A stretch of DNA of 64,000 nt from Microvirga sp. (GTDB taxonomy: Bacteria > Pseudomonadota > Alphaproteobacteria > Rhizobiales > Beijerinckiaceae), in contig NZ_JACXAB010000001.1 of the NCBI RefSeq assembly GCF_014699075.1, positions 1 through 64,000 on the forward strand. The letters are read 5' to 3'. The notes below the pieces were generated by a model that ran no database searches, was not told the origin of the DNA, and was given only the letters and a program-made list of their open reading frames with translations. This document shows positions 7,092 to 15,019 of the stretch, one piece after another (within the stretch, counting starts at the first letter, position 1; every line of letters begins with the position of its first letter). The position numbers were made by a program, and so were the translations under genes.

Positions 7092-7226
7092 GCTTAACCA
7101 ATCTTCCTCAAGGTCACCAGAAAAGCATTGATCTGAATCCGGCCGCCTGACATAGGTTACTTTATAACTTTTCTTCTGCCTGGTTCGGTGCCGTAAGCCG
7201 CATCTTCAGGCGACCGGGATATTGTC

Positions 7227-8804
7227 ATGGCGAATTGGTCGGCCGGTTATGTTGTCGATGTCGAGTATACCCACGGCTTCTATCAGGAGCTGACGCCGAG
7301 CCTCCTCAGCTTCCTGTCGCTCCTGCAGGGCGTGCAGGCACCGGATCTCCGCTCGTCGTCCTTGGCCTATTGCGAACTCGGATGCGGCCAAGGCTTTTCG
7401 ACGAACCTTCTGGCGGCTGCGAACCCACACATCCAGTTCCACGCCACCGACTTCAACCCGGGTCATATCGTCGGTGCGCAGAGCCTCGCTCAGGCAGCGG
7501 AACTGAAAAACGTCCACTTCTACGACGACAGCTTCGCCGACTTCCTCGGCCGCAATGACTTACCGGATTTCGACTTCATTACCCTGCACGGAATCTACAG
7601 CTGGATCTCTCCGGAAAATCGCAAGACGATCGTCGAGTTCATCCGCCGCAAGCTCAAGCCCGGCGGCATTGTCTATATCTCCTACAACACCATGCCGGGC
7701 TGGGCTTCCATGATGCCGCTCAGGCGCCTGCTCCTGGAGCATACAAGAGCTCAAGGATCGCGGCTCACCGGACCGTCACGTGTTAAAAATTTCCTCGAAG
7801 TGGCGGATAAGCTCGGCAAGCTCGACACGCGTTATTTCGCGAGCCATCCCAAGCTGGCGAAAAAGATCGAAAAGCTCAAGGACCAGAACTCCAACTACAT
7901 CGCCCACGAGTATCTCAATAGCGAACTCGAGCCATTCTACTTCACAGACCTAGCCGAAGAGCTCGCGGAGGCGAAGCTGACCTGGGTAGGTCCTGCGAAC
8001 GCGCTGGAAAATCTCGACGAGATCAATCTGACGAAAGAGCAGCAGGAGTTCCTCGCCGGAATCGACGACATTCCCCTGCGTCAGATGACGCGCGATCACA
8101 TCGTCGATCAGCAGTTCCGTCGCGGCATCTTCGTCAAGGGAGCGGTCCGCCTCTCCGCTCAGCAGGTACGCGAGCAATGGCTTGGGACGCCCTTTGCCCT
8201 CACGGCCAAGGGCAGCAAGATCCCGCGCGAGCTGCGTGGCCTCCGCCACGCTGTCAAACTGCACAGCGGCATCTACGATCCCCTGATCGCGGCAATCGAG
8301 AAGGGGCCCCGCACGCTGCGCGAGATCATGACCGAGCCTGCTCTGGCACAAGCGGGCGTCAACCGCGTGATCCAGGCCCTCACGCTGCTTGTCGCCCTGG
8401 GCTCTTGCCAACCCTGCCTGCCGGAGCAGGGCTTTGCCGAACGGAAACTCCAAGCAGATCGCTTCAACAGGGCCGTTGCGAACCAGTCGCGCTTCGAGCG
8501 CAAGTTCAGCCATTTCGCCTCACCGGTCACAGGTGGCGGCATCGCGGCTGATCGCATCAACCAGCTGATGTGGCTGTCTCTCCACGAGCAGGGGACCGTT
8601 ACAGCCGGCTTCGTCGGGACCACTCTGTCGGCCGCCGGCCAGCGTCTGTTGAAGGATGGCAAGCCGTTGAACGGTGCGGAGCATGAGGCGGAACTCCGGA
8701 AGCGTGTTGCCGAGTTCGAGGAGAATGCCCTCGGCGTCTGGACGAACCTCGGTCTTTGCGCCCCCTTGCAGCAAAAATCCGAGGAGCGGCGGCTGCGAGC
8801 CTGA
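7227..8804 (+). CDS. class I SAM methyltransferase with regulatory domain
   Basis: The N-terminal half (about 40-200) is a Rossmann methyltransferase: motif I AYCELGCGQGFSTNLL, an acidic ribose-binding residue in FHATDFNPGH, and motif IV FDFITLHGIYSWISPENR. Residues from about 210 to 320 match the predicted methyltransferase regulatory domain found behind such enzymes. The remaining 200 residues are helical. Homologues are thought to modify proteins or lipids, but the substrate is unknown. A stand-alone gene with an ATG start. Confidence 0.82.
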   Translation: MANWSAGYVVDVEYTHGFYQELTPSLLSFLSLLQGVQAPDLRSSSLAYCELGCGQGFSTNLLAAANPHIQFHATDFNPGHIVGAQSLAQAAELKNVHFYDDSFADFLGRNDLPDFDFITLHGIYSWISPENRKTIVEFIRRKLKPGGIVYISYNTMPGWASMMPLRRLLLEHTRAQGSRLTGPSRVKNFLEVADKLGKLDTRYFASHPKLAKKIEKLKDQNSNYIAHEYLNSELEPFYFTDLAEELAEAKLTWVGPANALENLDEINLTKEQQEFLAGIDDIPLRQMTRDHIVDQQFRRGIFVKGAVRLSAQQVREQWLGTPFALTAKGSKIPRELRGLRHAVKLHSGIYDPLIAAIEKGPRTLREIMTEPALAQAGVNRVIQALTLLVALGSCQPCLPEQGFAERKLQADRFNRAVANQSRFERKFSHFASPVTGGGIAADRINQLMWLSLHEQGTVTAGFVGTTLSAAGQRLLKDGKPLNGAEHEAELRKRVAEFEENALGVWTNLGLCAPLQQKSEERRLRA

Positions 8805-8844
8805 GCCGGCCATCACCTCTCCGGCATCAAGCTTAAGCTTCAGC

Positions 8845-8869
8845 GGAACTTCATGAATGCCATTCGGTT
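8845..8869 (+). promoter_or_regulatory. possible EcfG-like promoter of the nucleotidyltransferase-phosphoesterase pair
   Basis: GGAAC at 8845-8849, 16 bases, and GGTT at 8866-8869 match the stress promoter with one mismatch in the -10. It lies 43 bases before the next start codon. The match is weaker than the perfect sites at 3464, 5648 and 10780. Confidence 0.35.
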
Positions 8870-8911
8870 GTCGAACGCGGGTCATTCTTGGCCGCGCTTC
8901 GGACAGGGCCC

Positions 8912-9727
8912 ATGGCAGTTCACGACCCAGATCTCACCTCCGGCGCATATCCGTCCGTGCCGATCATGGACGCCAAGGCGGAGCCCACCCTCAAACACCC
9001 GGAATCGGAGGGCTTCTATGCAGAGGCTCTTCGGGAGTTGAACTCTCTCGGGTTGCCCTTCCTGCTCGCCGGCACCTACGCGCTCTCGGCCTATACGGGC
9101 ATCACGCGACCGACCAAGGACCTCGACATCTTCTGCAAGGCCGGCGACTACACGCGCGTTCTCTCGCACTTCAAGAGCCTCGGCTACTCCATCGAGATCG
9201 AGGATGACCGCTGGCTCGGCAAGGTGTTCAAGGGCCAGTATTTCTTCGACGTGATATTCGCCTCGTCGAACGGCACCATGCCGATCGGCGATCCTTGGTT
9301 CGAGCATGCGCGGCAGATCGAGGTGTTCGGCATTCCTGTGCGCATCGTCGGCCCGACCGAACTCGTCTGGTCGAAATGCTTCATCCAGCTGCGCCACCGC
9401 TATGACGGTGCCGACGTGGCGCACACGATCCTGAAGGCACACGATCAGATCGACTGGCATGGGCTCCTCGCCTATATGGAAGTGCATTGGGAGGTGCTGC
9501 TCATGCACCTGCTCAACTTCCGCTGGATCTACCCGTCCGAGCGCGACAAGGTCCCCGGCTGGGTGATGGATGAGCTTCTCGACAGGCTCTCCAAGCAACG
9601 CGATCTTCCGCCTCCGCAGATGAAGGTCTGCCGCGGGCGGATGTTTTCCCGCATCGATTACGAGATCGACGTGAAGGAATGGGGCTTTGCCGATGTCGGC
9701 GGCGAAGGTGAATGGCGGAATGAGTGA
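8912..9727 (+). CDS. nucleotidyltransferase-fold protein
   Basis: The 271-residue protein has the signature of the minimal nucleotidyltransferase fold. There is a helix-strand FLLAGTYALSAYTGITRPTKDLDIFC, where Gly and the DLD pair match the GG/GS...DxD metal site, and a further aspartate in FFDVIFASSNG. The C-terminal half is helical. The substrate is unknown; relatives include antibiotic nucleotidyltransferases and AbiEii-like toxins. The start at 8912 has AGGG close by. The last eight bases overlap the downstream metallophosphoesterase, so the two are probably co-translated. Confidence 0.7.
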   Translation: MAVHDPDLTSGAYPSVPIMDAKAEPTLKHPESEGFYAEALRELNSLGLPFLLAGTYALSAYTGITRPTKDLDIFCKAGDYTRVLSHFKSLGYSIEIEDDRWLGKVFKGQYFFDVIFASSNGTMPIGDPWFEHARQIEVFGIPVRIVGPTELVWSKCFIQLRHRYDGADVAHTILKAHDQIDWHGLLAYMEVHWEVLLMHLLNFRWIYPSERDKVPGWVMDELLDRLSKQRDLPPPQMKVCRGRMFSRIDYEIDVKEWGFADVGGEGEWRNE

Positions 9728-10442
9728 CGTGCAAACAACCCTGAAGGTCGCAGCCATGGGCGACCTTCACGTTCGTGAAGACAATGCCGAATCCTACCGC
9801 GATCTGTTCGGGGAAATCTCCCGAGAGGCGGATGTGCTGGTGCTGGCCGGAGACCTGACAGATCTCGGCAAGCCGAAGGAGGCGGAGCTTCTCGCGCAGG
9901 ACCTGAAGGCCTGCTCGATTCCCGTGGTCGGCGTGCTCGGCAATCACGATTACGAATGCGGCGCGCATGAAGAGGTGGCGCAGATTCTGCGCGATGCCGG
10001 CATGAAGCTGCTCGACGGCCAGTCGGTTGAGATCGACGGCGTCGGCTTTGTCGGCGTGAAAGGATTTGCCGGCGGCTTCGGCCGGCGGATGCTCGGCTAT
10101 TTCGGCGAGCCGGCCATGAAGCAGTTCGTCAACGAGACCATGAACGAGACGCTGCGGCTGGAAAACGCCATGCGTCAGGTGCGCGCCAAACGTTCCGTAG
10201 TCATCCTGCATTACGCGCCGGTCACCGACACGATCGAGAGCGAGCCGCTTGAGATCTACCCGTTCCTGGGCTCATCGCGCTTGGCGGAAACCATCGACCG
10301 CTTCAAGGTCAATGCCATCGTGCACGGCCATGCCCATCGCGGCCGCTTCGAGGGCCGCACGCCGGGAGGTCAGCCGGTCTACAATGTGGCCAAGCACATC
10401 GAGAAGCCGACGGGCAAGCCCTACGCCATTCTCGAGATCTGA
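9720..10442 (+). CDS. metallophosphoesterase
   Basis: The 240-residue calcineurin-like enzyme shows all metal-binding motifs in order: GDLH (near residue 14), GDLTD, GNHDYE, a histidine in ILHYAPV and GHAHRG near the C-terminus. It should hydrolyse a phosphomonoester or diester with two metal ions in the cytoplasm; the substrate is unknown. The ATG at 9720 overlaps the preceding nucleotidyltransferase gene by eight bases. The coupling suggests the two enzymes act on the same nucleotide or phosphate chemistry, which is inference. Confidence 0.88.
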   Translation: MSDVQTTLKVAAMGDLHVREDNAESYRDLFGEISREADVLVLAGDLTDLGKPKEAELLAQDLKACSIPVVGVLGNHDYECGAHEEVAQILRDAGMKLLDGQSVEIDGVGFVGVKGFAGGFGRRMLGYFGEPAMKQFVNETMNETLRLENAMRQVRAKRSVVILHYAPVTDTIESEPLEIYPFLGSSRLAETIDRFKVNAIVHGHAHRGRFEGRTPGGQPVYNVAKHIEKPTGKPYAILEI

Positions 10443-10479
10443 GCGGGCTGATCGGCAGCCCGCCCACCGTTATTTCCGT

Positions 10480-10701
10480 TTAATAGCGCGTGCCAGGATC
10501 CGTTGGGTTGCCGGGCAGGTAATCGGGCTCGGAGCCAGGGCCTTTCGGATCGTTGATGCCTGGATCGTTCACAGGATAGGGCGTGCGCGGTCCGGTCGGG
10601 CCGATGTCCGGCTCCTCATCAGGAATGGTTCCTGGCGGCACCTCGCTCGGGATGTTCCCGCCCGGCAGCGGTTCGTTTGTGGGGCTTCCCGGATTGACCA
10701 T
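10480..10701 (-). CDS. Pro/Gly/Asp-rich small protein
   Basis: The 73-residue protein is dominated by Pro, Gly, Asp and Asn with no hydrophobic core, so it is probably disordered. I do not recognise a named family. A strong AGGAGGAAACG ribosome site precedes the ATG, and a near-consensus EcfG promoter (GGAAC-N16-TGTT) lies 37 bases upstream. It is divergent from the PfpI-like stress gene. Low-complexity hydrophilic proteins of this kind are often desiccation or osmotic-stress proteins, which is inference here. Confidence 0.65.
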   Translation of the reverse strand: MVNPGSPTNEPLPGGNIPSEVPPGTIPDEEPDIGPTGPRTPYPVNDPGINDPKGPGSEPDYLPGNPTDPGTRY

Positions 10702-10737
10702 CGTTTCCTCCTCACTTTTCAAACCCGTGATTGGGTC

Positions 10738-10762
10738 AACAAGTCCGCGTGAGCAGGGTTCC
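10738..10762 (-). promoter_or_regulatory. near-consensus EcfG promoter for Pro/Gly-rich protein
   Basis: On the minus strand this is GGAAC-N16-TGTT, one base off consensus. It stands 18 bases from a perfect EcfG site facing the other way, which gives a divergent stress promoter region. Confidence 0.5.
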
Positions 10763-10779
10763 GATTGCGGTCTTCGCAC

Positions 10780-10804
10780 GGAACCGCGCCCCCCTTCACT
10801 CGTT
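10780..10804 (+). promoter_or_regulatory. EcfG-type promoter of PfpI-like gene
   Basis: GGAAC at 10780-10784, 16 bases, and CGTT at 10801-10804 are an exact match to the general-stress consensus, 36 bases before the downstream ATG. Confidence 0.82.
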
Positions 10805-10839
10805 CCAGAAGCAGTTCCCGAAAACGATGGAGAAGCCTC

Positions 10840-11421
10840 ATGCCTGACATCAAACAGGCCAGAATCCTCATCATGGCGACCGACGGCTTCGAGCAGTCGG
10901 AACTTATGGTGCCGCAGGAAAAGCTCTCGGATGCCGGCGCAACGGTGGAGGTTGCGGCCCCGAAGTCACGCATGAAATCCGGCAAGATCTACGGCTGGGA
11001 TGAGAATGACTGGGGCAAGACCGTGTCCGTCGACAAGGACATCGAGGATGTGAACCCGGCGGATTACGATGCCCTCGTGCTGCCCGGCGGACAGATCAAT
11101 CCCGACAAGCTCCGTGCGGAGCCGAAGGCGATCGAGATCATCCGCGCCTTCTACTCCTCGGGCAAGACCGTGGCGGCGATCTGCCATGCGCCTTGGCTGC
11201 TGATCGAAGCCGGCGTCATCAAAGGCAAGCAATGCACGTCCTACCACTCGATCAAGACGGACGTGATCAATGCCGGCGGGCAGTGGCGCGACGAGACGGT
11301 GGTGACCGATCACGGCCTCATCACCAGCCGCAATCCCGGCGACCTCGATGCCTTCGTGAACAAGATCATCGAAGAGGTACGTGAGGGCTCCCACGCAGGC
11401 CGCCGTCAGGCCGCAGAGTAA
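10840..11421 (+). CDS. DJ-1/PfpI family (type 1 glutamine amidotransferase-like) protein
   Basis: The 193-residue protein has the DJ-1/PfpI fold with a nucleophile elbow AAICHAPWLLIEAG, giving the Cys-His of the active site, and an acidic partner near the N-terminus (DGFEQSEL). Relatives act as proteases, chaperones or deglycases on glycated proteins and nucleotides. The start at 10840 has GGAGAAG upstream. It is under a perfect EcfG promoter, which fits a general-stress role. It converges with a Tim44-like gene and shares a terminator region. Confidence 0.9.
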   Translation: MPDIKQARILIMATDGFEQSELMVPQEKLSDAGATVEVAAPKSRMKSGKIYGWDENDWGKTVSVDKDIEDVNPADYDALVLPGGQINPDKLRAEPKAIEIIRAFYSSGKTVAAICHAPWLLIEAGVIKGKQCTSYHSIKTDVINAGGQWRDETVVTDHGLITSRNPGDLDAFVNKIIEEVREGSHAGRRQAAE

Positions 11422-11441
11422 TCACACGCATTTACGCCAAC

Positions 11442-11472
11442 AAAAAAGCGGCCGGTTCTCACCGGCCGCTTT
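11442..11472 (-). terminator. intrinsic terminator between convergent genes
   Basis: AGCGGCCGGT and ACCGGCCGCT form a perfect 10-bp stem around a four-base loop. On the minus strand it is followed by six T residues, and on the plus strand by a weaker TTCG, so it mainly serves the Tim44-like gene. Confidence 0.8.
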
Positions 11473-11494
11473 CGTATTCGTCTGCATATCGGCT

Positions 11495-12562
11495 TTAAGC
11501 CTGCTGGATCGCCGAGACTTTCCAGGAACCGCCCTGATCGCGACGGAAGGTCCAAAGCTCGGTCGCCTCTTCCACCTTATTCGAATCACCCTCCACCACG
11601 CGGCCGCTGGCGCGGTCCACCATGACGTCGGTGATGCCGAAGCGCATGGCCACGGTGGCGTAGTCCGTTGCGCCCTCGCGCCAGGCCTCAGACAGATCAC
11701 CCTGGTTGAGGCGTACGTTGGAGAGCTTGTTCACGACGCCACGGGCCGTGTTGTCGTTCAGCTCCTCCTGGATGTAGCCGGCCATCTCTGGGGTCGCGAT
11801 CGTCCAGAGCTTGGCGACGTCCTCGCGGGAATAGGCATCCTGCATCTCGACGAGGCCACGCTCGAAATCCGCGAAGTCGCGCTCGCCGATGCCGATCTCA
11901 TCCCGCACGCCGGGACGGGGTTGCGCACCCTGAGGCTGAGCCCCTCTGGACATGCCGCCGAGCGCCCCACCCAGACCACCGGCAAGGCCGCCCAAGCCCG
12001 CGCCGAGGCCACCGCTCGTGGGCCGTCCGCCTGTCGGGGGCACGCTGCCACCCATGGAGCGGGCATAGCCCTGCCCCTGGGCCGACCCTGCATAGGCCGG
12101 CTGCTGTCGCCTACGGAACCACTTCATGGCGAAGGAGACCAGCAGGACGACAAGGCCGATCTGGAGCAGGAGGCCGAAGATCGAGGCAAGGCCACCGAGG
12201 CCGCCGAAGAAGCCGTTACCCATCAGTAGGCCGAGCAGGCCGGCGCCGAAGAGACCGGCCATGAGACCCGTGCCGAAACCGAAGCGGCGCGGCTGCGCCA
12301 CGTTGGGCGCCGGAGTGCCCGGACGGGTCACGTTGGGACCCAGGTTCGGAACTTGCGAGCGCTGGATCGGGGCTGCGGCGTCCGGGGCCGTGCGCGTGGC
12401 CGGCGGAGGCGTGTAGGTGCGCGAGCCGCGCGAGCCGAAGCTGCCCCCGCCCCGTCCGACGCGAGCCTCAGCCGCGCTTCCGGCGAAGATCAGACCGGCC
12501 GCCAGGACCATCATGATCCGGCTGCGGCGAGAAGCTAAATTCATCATCGTCTTTTGTTTCAT
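11495..12562 (-). CDS. Tim44-like domain membrane protein
   Basis: The 355-residue protein begins with a hydrophobic signal or anchor (MMVLAAGLIFAGSAAEA), followed by a Gly/Pro-rich linker, a glycine-rich double hydrophobic stretch (about 100-155, GTGLMAGLFGAGLLGLLMG) and a C-terminal Tim44-like domain (about 220-355). Tim44-like domains have a cystatin/NTF2-like fold and in mitochondria tether import motors; the bacterial role is unknown. Start choice is uncertain: 12562 or the ATG pair 15 bases later, and neither has a good ribosome site. It ends at a strong terminator. Confidence 0.8.
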   Translation of the reverse strand: MKQKTMMNLASRRSRIMMVLAAGLIFAGSAAEARVGRGGGSFGSRGSRTYTPPPATRTAPDAAAPIQRSQVPNLGPNVTRPGTPAPNVAQPRRFGFGTGLMAGLFGAGLLGLLMGNGFFGGLGGLASIFGLLLQIGLVVLLVSFAMKWFRRRQQPAYAGSAQGQGYARSMGGSVPPTGGRPTSGGLGAGLGGLAGGLGGALGGMSRGAQPQGAQPRPGVRDEIGIGERDFADFERGLVEMQDAYSREDVAKLWTIATPEMAGYIQEELNDNTARGVVNKLSNVRLNQGDLSEAWREGATDYATVAMRFGITDVMVDRASGRVVEGDSNKVEEATELWTFRRDQGGSWKVSAIQQA

Positions 12563-12668
12563 CCCTGCGGAGCATGACGCTCCCTGGAGATAATGTGGTG
12601 ATGCCCGAGGGGTTGCGGAAGGGTGGGACGTTCGATTTTGGCTAAGGCTCCAACAGCCTCTGCCCTTC

Positions 12669-12765
12669 CCGTCATCACCGGCCTTGTGCCGGTGATCCCG
12701 ATGCTGCAAGGCGCCGCGCTCCCAGAACAGAGATGGCCGGGGCAAGCCCGGCCATGACGTAGGTC
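12669..12765. repeat. intergenic palindromic repeat, type F
   Basis: ATCACCGGCCTTGTGCCGGTGAT and ATGGCCGGGGCAAGCCCGGCCAT are two adjacent hairpins of a composite that recurs, rearranged, at 42004-42094. It fills the space between two minus-strand genes. Confidence 0.7.
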
Positions 12766-12774
12766 TTTGATCTG

Positions 12775-13050
12775 TCAGTGACCCTGTTTCTGCTTCAGCT
12801 GATCGATCCGCTTCGAGGCCTCGGCCTTGTCGAGCTTGGGATCAAAAGCCTTGGGATCGTGCGCCTGTTCGGACAGGGTCTTGAGGTAGGATGCTTGGGC
12901 GCCGGTCATGGGTTCGTCGCCCGTCACCCACTCGTCCGGATCCTTGATCTGGTTGTCGGAAGGATCGGGATTGGTCTTCGGGTTAACTGCCTCTGCGGAA
13001 GGCTTATGGTTAGCGGAAGCACCGGAATTCACTTTGCCGTGCGAAGACAT
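12775..13050 (-). CDS. DUF3072 domain protein
   Basis: The 91-residue hydrophilic protein carries the DUF3072 core (PMTGAQASYLKTLSEQA) followed by a Lys-rich C-terminus. The N-terminal 35 residues are Asn/Pro/Ser-rich and probably disordered. The function of the domain is unknown. A near-consensus EcfG promoter lies 39 bases before the start, which suggests general-stress control like its neighbours. Confidence 0.82.
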   Translation of the reverse strand: MSSHGKVNSGASANHKPSAEAVNPKTNPDPSDNQIKDPDEWVTGDEPMTGAQASYLKTLSEQAHDPKAFDPKLDKAEASKRIDQLKQKQGH

Positions 13051-13088
13051 GCAGGACTCCTATTGTTCTAGTTTTGTTCTGAAACGAG

Positions 13089-13113
13089 AACACGCTTCCA
13101 GGGCCTTGGTTCC
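13089..13113 (-). promoter_or_regulatory. near-consensus EcfG promoter of DUF3072 gene
   Basis: The minus strand reads GGAAC-N16-TGTT, one base off consensus and 39 bases upstream of the start codon. The same TGTT variant occurs at 10738. Confidence 0.5.
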
Positions 13114-13191
13114 TCAGAGAAAGGCGGATTACTCCCGGAGACTCATCCCCGTTATCCACAGATATGGCCCTCGACTCGCTGCCAAGCTCGT

Positions 13192-13206
13192 GTTCTTGCT
13201 TTGTTC
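13192..13206 (+). promoter_or_regulatory. LexA box
   Basis: GTTC-TTGCTTT-GTTC is an exact match to the alphaproteobacterial LexA operator GTTC-N7-GTTC. It ends 24 bases before the ATG of the Y-family polymerase, a position suited to repression. Confidence 0.8.
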
Positions 13207-13230
13207 ACGAAACACAAAAGGTGGACGGCG

Positions 13231-14475
13231 ATGCGCAAACCCACGGGTCTGGAGCGGCTCTATGTCGACTTCGATTCCTTCTTCGCCAGCGCGGAACAGC
13301 ACCTTCAACCCCATCTGCGCGGCCGGCCCGTTGGAGTGATCCCGGTCGATTCCGAGCATACGGGACTCATCGCGGTCAGCAGGGAAGCGAAGGCTAAAGG
13401 ACTCAAGCGTGGCACTTTCGTTCGCGATGCGCGCCGGCAATGCCCCGGCCTTATTCTCGTGACGGCACGGCACGAGGCCTATGTGGAACTGCACCGGCAG
13501 ATCCTGGAGGCCATTGAGACCGCAATCCCCGTCAAGGCGGTCTGCTCCATCGACGAGATGGTCTGCGCGCTGATGCCCTCGGAATGGCCTCAGGGGCTCG
13601 CGATCGGGCAGCGGGTGAAGGACGTGATCGCCAGACGGATCGGCCCCACCCTCACCTGCTCGGTGGGCTTGGGCCCCAACGACCTGCTGGCCAAGATCGC
13701 TGCCGAGATGCAGAAGCCCGACGGTCTGGTAGCGCTCCATCCCGACGATCTGCCCGGCCCCCTGCTCTCGCTCGATCTCACGGACATCCCTGGCATCGCG
13801 CGGGGCAATGCGGCGCGGCTTGCCCGCGCCGGAGTTGGCGATATGACCGCCCTCTGGCGGCTCCAGCCCAAGGAGCTGCGCCGGCTCTGGGGCAGCGTCG
13901 AGGGGGAGCGGCTGTGGATGGGGCTGCACGGCTACACCGTGGAGCGGCCCGAGACCCGGCGCCGCATGTTCGGCCACGGACGGGTTCTTCCCGCCGACTG
14001 GCGCTCCCTGAGCGGCGCCTATGCGGCCGCCCGGGTGCTGCTCGCCAAGGCTTCGGCCCGCATGCGCCGCGCCGGCTTTGCATCCAAAGCGCTCGCCCTC
14101 TGGCTGACGGACAGGAACAGCGCGGGCTGGTATGGGGAGGAACATTTCCGGGCCACCTGGGACGACCCGTCCCTGCTGGCGTCCTTGAGCCGTCTGTTCC
14201 GCCATGCCGAGCGGGAGGAGATGCATCGCAGCCGCAGCGTTCATGTGGCCCTGCACGATCTGGTGCCTCTAAGCGACATCGAGGACGACCTGTTCGATGA
14301 TGCGCCGGAAGCGCAGCTCAAGCGGCGCATGGAATACCTGTCCGCCATCGCCGACCAGCTTAATGTCAGCCACCGAAAGACCCTGCTGCACTGGGGCCCT
14401 TGGGTGACGATCCCTGGAGGCTATGCAGGCGCCAAGATCGCCTTCAACCGCATTCCCGATGCGGAGGATTTTTAA
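13231..14475 (+). CDS. Y-family (DinB-like) translesion DNA polymerase
   Basis: The 414-residue protein has the Y-family palm motifs: YVDFDSFFASAE supplies the first catalytic aspartate and a double-Phe steric gate, and SIDEM the Asp-Glu pair. Helix-hairpin-helix segments (DIPGIARGNAARLARAG) and a little-finger domain follow. It should copy damaged DNA without proofreading. It differs from standard DinB around the SIDE motif (MVCAL instead of the usual aromatic run), so it may be a paralogue. The start at 13231 has AAGG upstream, and a LexA box makes it SOS-inducible. Confidence 0.88.
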   Translation: MRKPTGLERLYVDFDSFFASAEQHLQPHLRGRPVGVIPVDSEHTGLIAVSREAKAKGLKRGTFVRDARRQCPGLILVTARHEAYVELHRQILEAIETAIPVKAVCSIDEMVCALMPSEWPQGLAIGQRVKDVIARRIGPTLTCSVGLGPNDLLAKIAAEMQKPDGLVALHPDDLPGPLLSLDLTDIPGIARGNAARLARAGVGDMTALWRLQPKELRRLWGSVEGERLWMGLHGYTVERPETRRRMFGHGRVLPADWRSLSGAYAAARVLLAKASARMRRAGFASKALALWLTDRNSAGWYGEEHFRATWDDPSLLASLSRLFRHAEREEMHRSRSVHVALHDLVPLSDIEDDLFDDAPEAQLKRRMEYLSAIADQLNVSHRKTLLHWGPWVTIPGGYAGAKIAFNRIPDAEDF

Positions 14476-14551
14476 GCTGCGCCTGGGATGTTGAGCGTCA
14501 GGGCCGCCTTAGGCCATGATCTCAGCTCAGTTGCTTTCTGGAGGCTGCTCA

Positions 14552-14950
14552 ATGGCCAAACGCGCAATCATTCCGCCTGACTTCAGAGCGGCGGCCGACC
14601 GGTTGAAAATGTCTCCTGGCATTGTCTCTGGAGACCACGTGTTTCTGACCGGCGTCACCGGGAGCGACACGCACGGACGGATGCCGGATGATGCGGAAAC
14701 CCAGATCAGGAACGCTTTCGAGAAGATCGGATCCGTGCTGCGCGCAGGTGGCCTGACATTTGAGTCAATTGTGGAGATGACAACCTATCATGTCGGTCTG
14801 CGGGATCATTTCGACATCTTCGATCGAATCCGCCTCGAGTACCTGGACGAGCCCTACCCGGCCTGGACGGCGGTTGAAGTGGCGGGCCTCAGGCGTGAAG
14901 GGGCCATCGTCGAGATCCGTGTCATTGCTCACAATGATCCCGATGATTGA
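14552..14950 (+). CDS. RidA family protein
   Basis: The 132-residue protein shows the YjgF/RidA fold with DHVFLTGVTGSD near residue 28 and the conserved C-terminal patch PYPAWTAVEVAGLRREGAIVEI, where RidA enzymes have the substrate-binding Arg and Glu. Classical RidA hydrolyses reactive enamine/imine intermediates made by PLP enzymes. GGAGG lies eight bases before the ATG. It converges with ilvE, a PLP aminotransferase, which fits but does not prove a link. Confidence 0.88.
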   Translation: MAKRAIIPPDFRAAADRLKMSPGIVSGDHVFLTGVTGSDTHGRMPDDAETQIRNAFEKIGSVLRAGGLTFESIVEMTTYHVGLRDHFDIFDRIRLEYLDEPYPAWTAVEVAGLRREGAIVEIRVIAHNDPDD

Positions 14951-14968
14951 GACTGCCTAAAAACGTGA

Positions 14969-14991
14969 ATGCCCGGCACGAGGCCGGGCAT
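14969..14991 (-). terminator. hairpin downstream of ilvE
   Basis: ATGCCCGGC and GCCGGGCAT form a 9-bp stem. On the minus strand it is followed within six bases by TTTTT, as expected for an intrinsic terminator of ilvE. It also resembles the dispersed ATGCCCGG repeats. Confidence 0.6.
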
Positions 14992-15019
14992 GACATCAAG
15001 GATATGAGAAGTGGAAGCC

